64,000 nucleotides of DNA from Procambarus clarkii (Eukaryota > Arthropoda > Malacostraca > Decapoda > Cambaridae): positions 20,015,082-20,079,081 of the forward strand of contig NC_091173.1 in NCBI RefSeq assembly GCF_040958095.1, in the 5' to 3' direction. The position numbers and the translations under genes are program-made. Of this stretch, positions 47,001-59,000 are shown piece by piece. The notes under the pieces are model-generated. The model did not search any database. It saw only the letters and a program-made list of their open reading frames with translations, and was not told the DNA's origin. The stretch's first letter is position 1, and the number at the start of each line of letters is the position of its first letter.

Positions 47001-50000
47001 AAAGCCAGGATTAAGGTTCATGTTTAGTACGTTGTGTATCAGAGCTGATTCACAAGGCGGTGTCTGTGAAGAGTAGAGGCAGGAAAGATTATTTTAGAAG
47101 AAGACCAATCAATAGGATGATTTGAGTCCCTAACATAACAGAAGAGAGCATTGTTTGTGTCTGCAGACTTAACACTTCTTTTGTGTTCCTTAAGTCTGTC
47201 ATTTAGTATATTGCCAGTTTCACAAAATTATTAGAGAGGACAACACAAACAAGAAATAGAGTAAACACCAGCAACATTAGAAGCAGGAGGAGCAGTGTGA
47301 ACCAAATTACTACAAGGAGTGTTAGTTTGTCGAGAGGCGAGCTGTATATCAAGAAGATGAAGGGTATTTATGAGATTTTTTACTTCAGATATGAAGGCAA
47401 GGCAGAGCACAGTGGTACTAGTGTTGGAAACAGGTTCGGGATGAAAGAAATTTAGTTTAGCTTCAGAATAGGCACAGTTGATAAAATGTAAAGGGTATCC
47501 AAGGCAAGAGAAGGATTTGTAAATAAAGGAAATTTCAGAATCAAGAAACTGAATTACCTGGAACAGGATGGAGGTTCGGAAGCATCACAATAAAGTGAGA
47601 AACTCCTAAATTGGAAGTGTGAAGAGCAGCCGAGTTGTTGAGGTTGGTGTCTGACACAACCACATCGCCGTCATCTCCCAGCCACAGCAGCCGTTCACTC
47701 ACATACCACATTGGACCTGCAAAATTATCAGGCTTTGAGTGAATATGAAAAAAAAAATTCTCAGGAAGACACTTGGGTGCTCCCTAAGGCAAATTCACTA
47801 AATTGTGTGGAAAAGGATGCTAGTAAGGCTGATCAAGGTCCCCCCCTAGCCCATTGACTGACCTTAGCCAGGATCCAACCCACAACAATCACTTAACTCC
47901 CAGTTACCTACAACAATCACTTAACTCCCAGTTTAAGTGACTCCATAACCCTGACCCGGTAGTCATACTCCATACTTTACCAGTTTCCATGGAGCAGCAG
48001 TAACACTCGCTCCACACTTTATGAGCAATTTTGCCCGGGTTTGTATCCTGGTCGGGAAAAGATTGACTAGGCACCAATCCTTAATTATACATTTCTGTTC
48101 ACCCAGCAGTGAATGGGTCATTAAACGATTTAGCGAGTCATATTCCAGGGAAAATTAAGATTAAGGACCTGCTTGAAATGCTATTCATGCTAGTGGCTTT
48201 ACAAGAATGTAAGAACTCTTGTATATATAAATACAAAACATAAAACAGTATCTATATACTCTAGGCAAACAGAGTTATTAGGTGTAAGGAAATGTGCCCA
48301 AACTTCTCATGATGTCCAGGAACTAAGCTCTGGTTCAATCAGTTGTTATCCGACTGTGCTAAACACTTTGTTATACAGGTCACTCCTCAGAGTGGATAAC
48401 TCTAGGGGCACAAACAACAATGCATATATCACCATTATTTCCATTTGGTGAAACTATTTACACTACATGAAAATAGAACATACATACCAACTTCAACAGT
48501 GTTTGGAAGAAGTTTTGATGGAAATTTCCTCAGTGTATCTCCAACTAATGCACCAAATAAGCGGCAGCCATCTGCATCACGCACAATCCACCAGATGCGG
48601 GAACCTTGTGAATCTACAGTCAGGCCATAAACTGCAGAAAAATAAAAAAATAGAAATGTATATGCAAGACAGCCCATTTATTAATGCATTTTAGTATATT
48701 TTGCCACTCATGATTTTGAACACATATTAGTGTCAGAAATTATATAGATGTAACATACTGTTTACTACAATTTTATAATAACATGAATGGATATCTATGC
48801 CTAATTCAGAACAAATCATATAATGGTATCTAAAGCAGCATATTTATTAGCCAAATGTACTTTCAAGCAGTAATCACATGATTCACTGGCAAATGGCAGG
48901 TTAACTGATGGCCTCATCATAATGTCAAATATAAATTAGTATAAGAGTACCTTGCTTTCCACTAAAGATTCCTTCCTGGTGGACGGTTGTTACATTACGA
49001 CCAGCAAGTGTCGACATTAACAATGCGTGAGGTGTTGTCCAGAAAAGACGGCCACGCAGGGCATCTACACGCACCTCCCTGGCAGCCGTCACCACATTTA
49101 AAGGACCTTGAGATGACCCGTTAAGATTTGTCCAACCAATCTGTTTAAAAATAAGTGTTTATAAGGTTATATATATTGGTCCAATAAATCACACAATCAA
49201 AAAGCATTCCCAAAGAGCATCAAATTTTGTATATAAACCTGTACACACACATATTCACAAGTCCATTCCCCCAATCACAAACAGTAGTAATTACTGTACT
49301 GTACTCTAAATAAATCCTCAGATGTAAGTACTATAAAAAAATCCTTTAAGACAATATATCAGGTCAAGAGCAATTGTGAACTTGCAACATTATTAAAAAT
49401 AAATATATTAAAGATAACTTTCAAATTATAGGATTTTAATTACAGTATAGGACTTTTAATTCTGTACAAATACAATAAGAATACATAATTTTATGTGAAA
49501 ACAAATTTTTTCACCATTCTTAAACTAGATTAGCATATGATAAGAATATATATGCCTAAATATACTGTGCAATGAATATTATTAAAAAATTTAAACTAAA
49601 AAAATTACTGGAGAATCTTAATATAAAAATATTAATATAATACTAAGCTTTATCATGTCAGAAAGTTACTATCAAGCTTTACCATATGTCCGAGGGTTAC
49701 TATCAAACAATACCATCTGTTTGCTTGGTTTACTATCAAGTCTTACCATCTGTCTGTGAGGGTTGGCCCAGAAGAGTCGTTGAGTAAGCCAGTCAACAGA
49801 CACTGAGAGAACACCATGAGTATTGGGCAGCTCATTGAAGGTAGATGTGGTGATATTCATGACAAAAACACTCCGGTTACTCACTGCCATTACCAAAGAA
49901 TCATGAAAAAACGCAAGGTCTGCAATTTTCCCATCATCTAACTTTGTCTGTAAAAGAAAGGACAGTAGTCAAAAATAGTAGTAGTCAAAGATACTAATAG

Positions 50001-53000
50001 GTATCTTTACAAATTTGTATTCATTTTAGGTATTGTATTGTAATCAATGAATTACGTCTTGATCATAATCAAAACTTTATGTTAAATGTGCTTCTGAATT
50101 GATGAAATGCTATGTGCTTTGCAAGCACATAGCACTTAAAACCCAAAACCTGAAATAACTTAATATTATACCTTCTTGAATATAAATAAAATAAATTCAC
50201 TTAGTTTTGTGGAGTGGGGAAGCATTAACCTTGAGAAATAAGGTGACCAGTGGAGGAGACAAAAGTTAGAGAGACAGTAAAGTTTACAACATTACACTTG
50301 TTCATTAACCATATCTTATGTCTGTTCTCTTTATCTCTCTTGTTCTCTCTGGAAAATAATTCTGTTCTAAAAAATGCAACTGTTTTGCCAATCCCGAAAC
50401 ATGTAAACCCCCAAACAACCAACCTAACCTATTGAGACCAACGCATAGAAGTGGAATGTTGAATATACATCACCAAATTTCATATATGGTATCTACAATA
50501 CAATCAAATCAATGTACATTGTTAATTTTATGGATAATTATAGATTTTTGTACAAAAATATTAAAGGATGTAAAATATATGTGCAGTTTATAATTAAAGT
50601 GATGATATGAGAACATATCTTTGTGCCTCAGGATTGACTACTCTGTGAACAGGATAACTGGGCTGATATCATTAAGGCTTCTGAAGTAATGAATTATTAG
50701 TAGCATTAGGTAATATATAATTTTTGTACTAGCTAATTAATCACTGTAGCAAGTTCCTATATTCATTTTACAAATAAAATTATTATTATACTGATGAGTA
50801 CACTAGATAAAAGAAAGTGCATGTCAATGAAAGACAAATATCTGAGGTAAGGGATTCCTCCACCAAGGATTGCCAATGAAGAATGGAGTTCTGAAGGGAT
50901 CCCAGAAAATATCAAGGAGTGCCAGTTTAGCAGGGAAGAATGACCTACTAAAGCAGAGTTAATTTTATGAATATCTTTATCCTAATAAAAATGGCTGTCA
51001 TGTAAATATAGGAGTAAATCCACTGTATAATCATGATAGCAAAAATATTTCTGAATATTATATACAATTGACTACATTTCTCCAATAATACAATACAGTA
51101 GTTGTATGTATCCTTACCTTCAGTGTTTCCTGTGAAATCAAAACGGAGCTTTCACTTCCAGCCAGATTCGTAAAAATAATCTTTTTATCAATTGCCCAAA
51201 TTAACTTTGGAGCCAAATCTGTATCATCAAGAGTTCGTCCTCGGAATTCATGGCTCCAGGGACCATTTCCTCCAATAGAGTATGCTCGCACCTGTGAATT
51301 TGACAGTCCATAAATATCTAGAGTAATGAAGATACAAAACTTACAATACAGTAACCCCTTAAGTTGTGCAAATCTGGAAAGCAAGAATTGGATTGAGGCC
51401 TACAATGTAGTTGAAGAAATCTGATACTATGTACAGTATTTTGCATAAATAGCATTTGTATAAAACATACCTTGATTATGTAAAATGTTCCAGGTCTGAG
51501 GTTAGTGGCTTGATGTGACGTGTCGCATATATTTTTACGATAAATGATTTTTTGTCCTTCCTGGATGTGCATTTCATACAGCCACTTTTGCCAAGCACCA
51601 GAACCTGAGGAATGAATAACCATGTATTAGCAAGGCACATATTATACATGCTATTTCCAATACAGTATTATATATGCTGACTATCACCTGCACAGACTTC
51701 ACGAGATTATTGTTCAAGCGAAGATAAACAAAACAAAAAAATAAATAAATAAAAATAATAATATTCGCTAATAAATAAAAGTAACAAAATATTTTAATAT
51801 TTATACAGTGGAGTTTGATTTATAACTACAAATACCTTAAAATAATCTTAAAAAGAAATACCATACACAGTACATGGTCATGAAGCTGTAACAAACTAGA
51901 TTTGTTGTAAGAATTATCCAGAAGGTTCCAGAAGTCTTGTGTAGGGACCTGACCTCAACATTGCGCATTCCTCTGGGGATTAGCATGTCTGAGTTACAAA
52001 ATGGCTGGCGCATTTTGCACGCACTTTTGCATTTGCGCACCTGCTATACCATACTGCATTATTTATTAGTAAAACATTTTTTAACCTATATTTGTCCACT
52101 GATTTCTAAATTATTAAATTAATTTGCTATTAAAATAGAATGCAAGCAAGCAGTGGTGAATACCCATGAGTGCAGGCAGTGTCGGTGCGTTCCATGTAAG
52201 AGAAGCCGACTTTCGGGTGAACACGGCTTGAAGCTCACTAGGAGGATTGAGTGGAACAGGAACTGGCTGTGTGGAAGCATGTACAGCCACCAAGGTCCCA
52301 AAGTTAAATTTACTCACATCAAGATAGCTGCAAATAACATTACTGTAAATAAACTCAAAGTAATTCATCCATTCCTGTTTATATTCAAATACTGGTATGA
52401 TGATGCAATATGTACAGTATATGCTACATGCCAGCAAATTATTCTGGTACTGAAGACAAGATCTGTACATTAAAAGTAATTGAATAATAATATTATACTG
52501 CACTGTATTTGGAAGGATATTAAATGTACCTGATGTGATAAAATGTTTCCCCGTTTAACTCTTCAGTCCAGACCTCCCCGCCATCTGTCCAGATGAAGCG
52601 ACTGTTAAGGTGCACCACAGAGCAAAGATGCTTAAAGAATGCTTGCTGTGTATTGTTCCTTAAATTAGTCACTGAAGTCCTGAAAATTCCAAATGTGACA
52701 TGAAAGATTAAAGCCTATGAGAGTCATTAAGGAAATGTCACATACAAATCATATAGTAAATATAGTATATCATATAGTAAATCAAATCATCTGGCACGCT
52801 TCACACAAGCCTGTGAAGTACTGGACATACAGGGGTACCTCAGTTTAAGAATTTAATCCATTCCTGGAGATGGTTCGTAACCCGAAAACTCGTACACCGA
52901 AGCAAATTTCCCCATAAGAAATAATGGGAAATGAATTAATCCGTTCCTGACTCTCCAAAAACTTCACTTCAAAGTAAATTTAATACCTAAGTCACCCAAA

Positions 53001-56000
53001 TCTTCACTACAAAAGTATGTTCAAGTTATTACTTACCCTTGTTGATGACTTCTGTTGGCGTATGGAAGACGGTGAGGAGGGAGGAGGAGGAGAGGTGTTA
53101 CTGTTTGGAAGGGGAGTCCCCTTCCATTATAACATCAGGCAGTGAAGATTTCTCTGGAGTGCACACACTGGCACGTTTTGCCTGCATACCACTAGGTCCT
53201 GGTTGTGGCTCACTGCTTGATTTTCTTACTTTTCTTACAAGGAAACGTTCCATTGAAGATTTTTTTCCCTTCTTTGCAACACTTGTCTGTAGTGAGGCAT
53301 CACATCACAAAGATCAATGCAACGGCCTACTACAGCTTTATCTGGGTGATTCTTTTCCGCAAAACTTTGCAGTCCTTCCCATACTGCACACATTTTCTTA
53401 ATTAATAAGGAAGGGACATTCTCTACTGCCTTCTCTTCCTCCCCTGAAGATTTGTTGTACTGCCTAGCTAGATCAACAATACAAGTACCATTTTCATGCT
53501 TACGAATGATCTCTTGTTTTTCCTCTATGGTCATTCTCATGTGATTTCTTGCCTTGAACCTTACCTGCACTGGCTTTCTTGGGACCCATGGTGAGATATA
53601 TAATAACTTTTATGCTCAAATGACCAAATACTGTAAATTCTTGTGAAGAATTCAGGCGGGATAGTCACTGGGCATGAGGCACTAGTAAGCTGAGACACGA
53701 TCGCCCTGCCACCACTCGCTAGGTCAGCAGTATGAGTACCAACAAACTCTTATCCTGATGCAAAGTTCGTATCCCGATTCAAATTTTCCGAACAAATCGG
53801 GATCGCAACCCGAAAAGTTTGTAAACAGGGACGTTCGTAACCCGAAAAGTTTGTAAACAGGGACATTCGTAACCCGAGGTACCACTGTATATACTATACT
53901 GTACATTGCAACACAAGATAACTAATTTCCTTCAATTTAACAAAATGCAATACTGGATAATATCAAATTACATTGAATGCTCATACAAGATTTAAACACT
54001 GTAGTCAAAACATACCCATCAAGAGAGACTGCCAGCATTGTGTTGTTTTTACGATCTGCTATGAGAACCTGAAAATTTGGAGGATCGAGAACAAGTCCTG
54101 CCAAATCAGATGAACGCAGAACAACCATAGGCTCCTCCCCTTCCACAAATTCATCATTCAAATTTAGGCGGTGTAATCCTTTGTCAAGGTCCTCAGAGAT
54201 CCACCATATGTATCTACCAAAAAATTCAAATTAATAAAGAAACCTACATAAAATATTAATTTGAATGAAAGTATACACACAAAATACTATTAATTTGAAT
54301 GAAATTATACATATGAATAGAGTACTGTATTAGTAATTTGATAATCTTGTACAATAAATTCAGTGCATATTAATAAAATATTATAAAATATCTACAGTAC
54401 TGTACTGGATAAACATCTCCTTTTCTCGCACTGGACAACTTACTCCACTCCACTTTGGCTTTACTTCAAACCTATCTAGTCACTCTCCAGAACTTCTGAA
54501 TTCCTCTCCTTCCCCTGCGCACTGGCTACCACCTTCCTCTCCAGTACCTTGGCCATATATTCCCCTCCACCAGTATCTCGACCATATACCCCCCCTCCTC
54601 CAGAACCTCTGCATCCCTTTCCCTCTCCAAAACATCTGCAACTCTCTCCCTTCCTCTCCAGAACCCATGCATCCACTTCCTCCCTCTCCAGAATCTCTGC
54701 AACCTTCTTCTTTCCCAGCACCTTGGTTACCACCTTCCTTCCAATTTTGAGCCATTATTTGCATACTAGTTGGTACCAAAGTCATACCATATGGGTATGG
54801 GATGCCCATCCTACAGGTGTTCCTACCCTTGCTAGAATGTTGACCGATAACCCATACTTAACAAGCAACAGAAATGTAGATATATGATGGGTTTTATATA
54901 TTTTACTGCTTTGCAATATCACTTGAAATTTATTGTACAAGATACAATAATACAAGATACAATGATTGTCTGCCCGAAACGCTGCGCGTGCTAGTGGCTT
55001 TACAAGACTGTAATTACCATATTTGTATCCTCACATTCCTTATGTACATTCTTGTATATGCATAAATAAATAAATAAATAAAGATTATCATTTCCAATCA
55101 ACTGTAGCAGCAGAAACATGTTCTATCAACTTACCCATTATATGGATCAACCTGGAGATATTTTGCTTCATAGTGAAGTCCTCCATATATTAAGACAGGA
55201 TTTTTACCCATCAAATCACAGCGCCAAAGTTGCCACGTATGATCCCCTGGGGGCTCAAGGTGGACAATGTAGTAGAGATAACCATATAGCCAATCAACAG
55301 AAAGACTTAATGGGTAACCATGAATTTGGCTCTGTGTCAGAAGTATTCTCTGTTGAACAGGAGAAATTCTCATCTGATAAATAGACCCACTTGTGTCGCT
55401 GATGTATATTATACCTAAAGGGATATGTGCAGCCATTCCTGAAAAGAAAACCCCAATTACCAGTTATCATACTTTTGGTGAAAGTTACTGGAAGCTATAA
55501 CAAATATGTTCTTTGCAAGTAAAGCCTGTGAAATTTATGGTAAATAGAAATTCAAAGAGCAGGTCATACATACCTATAATGTTATGTCCTCCAGAAGTGT
55601 TACAAATGAGTGTTGGAGTATCTGCTATGTCAAGGCCTAGTTTTAAGAGACTCGGGCCTGATGTTAGAAGCAAATAGCCTTGACCATCATCAACAGCTGA
55701 AAAAAAAACCAGACTGTTTTAAAACTTACTGATTGTCCAGTTTTACATGAACCTGGTGTACCCAATTAACAAAGTAACAATAAACTGCAATATTGTTTAT
55801 AATAATGCAGTTAACTGTTAATAAACAATAAACATGCCATGAATAATGTGACAATGTCGGACCAAGGAGAATAATGAGATGGGAATGAGATTCTTTAAGT
55901 ACTTTTGTATTAATCAATACATCTCCAGAAGGATTTCATAATAATTAATACATCCTTCAGAAGATGTATTGATTAATACGAAAGTACTTGAGGAATCTTC

Positions 56001-59000
56001 TGTCTTACTCTTCTTTGTGGTCAGACACTGTCATATATATTTAAGTTTATACTGCATATACTTATTTATTTATATATATACAAGAAGGTACAATGAGTTT
56101 GAGAGTACATAAATATATATAGAATAAATTTGATTTTGAAGTTGATAAAAGTAGCATCAAAAATATTTACTGCTTAAGAAAATCATGACAATTGTATACA
56201 TATATAAATAAGCACCTGGAGAGTTTGGATAAGTTGTCACTTTGACAACTACGGCAGGGCCTTCTCCTCGATGGTTAGTGGATGTTAGGTTAAGAAGATA
56301 TGTTGTGTTGGCAGACAATTCAGCAAGGATGTACCTGAAGAGAAAGATATTATTATGATATATGGACTTTGCTAACACTTATGATAAGGTACCACATGAA
56401 AGACTGGCAAGGAAATTACAAGCATGTGGAATAAATGGTATAATACTTGAATGGATAAAACAATGGCTGAGACATAGAAAGCAAAGGACTATCCTAACCA
56501 GAAATGAATCTGACTGGAGAAATGTGGCGAGTGGGGTACCACATGGGGTCCATTTTGGGGGTCAACCCTTTTTTGTCATATACACATCAATGACAGATGT
56601 GAATATGAAAACCCACATCATCAAATTTGCAGATAATACAGAGGTGTTACAGAGAGAGATTTACATGAACTCTACAAATGGTCAGAAGACTGGCAAATGG
56701 TTTTTAATATGGAAAAATGCAAGACTTTGAATGTGGGGCATAGCAATGCACATCAAACCTTGGAGTCAGACTCCTCCAATCACTGAAAGTTGCACAGCAA
56801 GTGGGGAGTTTCAGAAAATTAGGTTCTTCTGTACCTAATTTTTGTAATTAGGTACAAAAATTACCTTTAATGTACCTAATGTGTTTCTATCTAGGGGTAG
56901 TTCTAGATAGAAAACTATCCCCTAAGGAGCACATGAAGAACATTGTGCGAGAAGCCTATGCTAAGCTTCCCATTTTCAAAACTGCTTTTAAACACATCGA
57001 TGGTGAAGTACTAAGGAAACTGTTCACGGCCTTTGTGACACCAAAGTTGGAATATGCAGCAGTTGTATGGTGCCCATATCTTATTGATAAGCACAACAAA
57101 CTGAAAAAGATGAGAAGTCGTGCAACTAAATTGCTTCTGGAACTGAAAGACAAGGGCTACGAGGAGAGGTTAAAGGTATTAAATATACCAAAGATGGAAA
57201 AAAGCAAAGCAAAAAAAAGAGAGGGGATATGATCACTAATTACAAAACAGTAACAGGAATCGTCAAAATTTATAAAGAAGAATGCTCGAGACCTGGAACT
57301 TCAATAACAAAAATACCAGTACGGTATTAGAAAATACACTTTTATAAACAGATGGTGTGAACAAGTTACGTGAGAAAGTTGTGGAAGCAAAAACCGTCAG
57401 TAGTTTCAAAGCGTTATATGAGACATTATATGAGAGAGTACTGGGAAGACGGGGCCCCACGAGCATAGCTCTCGTCCTGTAACTACACTTGGGTAAATTA
57501 CATTACTTCACAGATATATAACACACATTTCACTTTTTACAGGATGTCAATCCTTCAAATACAAAATTAGTTGATATAATGTAGTAAAATTATTTTAGAA
57601 CTTTTTTTATATGTAACTAATTAAAGATTTCATTAACAAATCTGTATGCTTGAATAAAAAATTTAATTTTTTTAATTACAGTATTTGCTTTTGAACTACT
57701 GTATATACAGTACTAGTATTTGAAAATATATTTACCTTCGTTCTTCGTTGGCATTAATATTTGCCCTCATCTCCTGTCTTTGAGTATCTTTGGAATACAA
57801 AGTGTACGAGATGAGGTCTCCGCCTGGGAAGAGGGGAGGCTCCCACGTTACTTCTACACGGGACCAGTCAAGGGGCACTGCTTTTAGCTCCTGTGGACAA
57901 GATAATTCATTATGAGTTTCTGGAATTCATGAATACAGTACGTACATTTCATAAAGGACTTTCAAAGTAAAGCATGAAGATATGGTGCTCCAATATGTAA
58001 TGTAGCTTGTATATGCAGCAGAATTAAATAAATTGTGGCAAATGTGGGAGTATAGTTACATTAAGTATACTGTACAAAGAATGTAGGAGGAAAAAAAAAA
58101 AAAAAAGGAAATTATATAAAGCTGGTTTTAAACTTACACCTGTAGATTTTTTTATTTCATTTATTTATTATGCACCCCATACCCATCCCGTGGGCAGTGG
58201 TGGAAAGGGTTACAGAGACACGTAATGGGTTCGGGAACTCAAATGTAGACTACTGTAAAGTGCTCGAAAAGTACATGTACTATTAAAAGTACTACTATTA
58301 CTATACTTACTCTTGGAGGTGATCGTGGAGGGCCAGAAGCCAGAGTACTGATCCATGAACTAGCTTCAGACATAATGGGAGCGTGATGTGGGAGAACCAA
58401 CCAAGCAATGCGAAACTGGAAAAGGAAAGGGGAGGAGCTATCAGAACCCACTGACTGCTTCTTGAAAGAATGCCAAGTACAATACTACTACAGTACCATA
58501 AACCATGCACAATGTACAAGAAAAAAGTTTTTTTCATATTTATTTCTATAAAAGAGGGTATAATAGGATATGTTATTGCAAGCTTTGGTGATTATTTAAT
58601 ACACTTTCACAGCCAGAAATATAAATTTGGGGCAAGTCTTAAATCTAAAATGGAATTTTAAATTAATTTTAATTTACAAATTGAACAACCTATCTTAAGA
58701 AAATGGTGCTACAGTGACATATGGCTAGAACCAAGCAAAACTCAACTTACGTAAAATTTCAAATTTTACGTAATGTTTTTGGACATTTTTCAAATTATCT
58801 GAAATGTCTGAAATTTGACTCCTGAGCGTGTTTTTTGAGCCGAATTCTGACTCTCTGCACCTATTTTCATTTTCAAATTACGACTTTTTATACCGAAAAT
58901 ATGCCAATTACTGAAAACGGCGAAGGGTCATATTTTGCCCAAACCCCCCTGCAGTTTTCAAAATATCTGAAATGTCCGAAATTTGACTCCTGAACATGAT

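Noticed and set aside
51292-51320. Alternative acceptor adding DIYGLSNSQ to the start of exon 13
   Set aside because: It would insert residues in the middle of an FN3 strand. The acceptor at CAG|GTGCGAGC restores the continuous YIIKVRAYS strand.
54476-54887. Open frames of about 85-112 codons on both strands with Gly/Glu-rich or Pro/Ser-rich composition
   Set aside because: A pyrimidine-biased intronic stretch (TCTCC, CTCCAGAAC repeats) keeps both strands open. No splice sites or domain.
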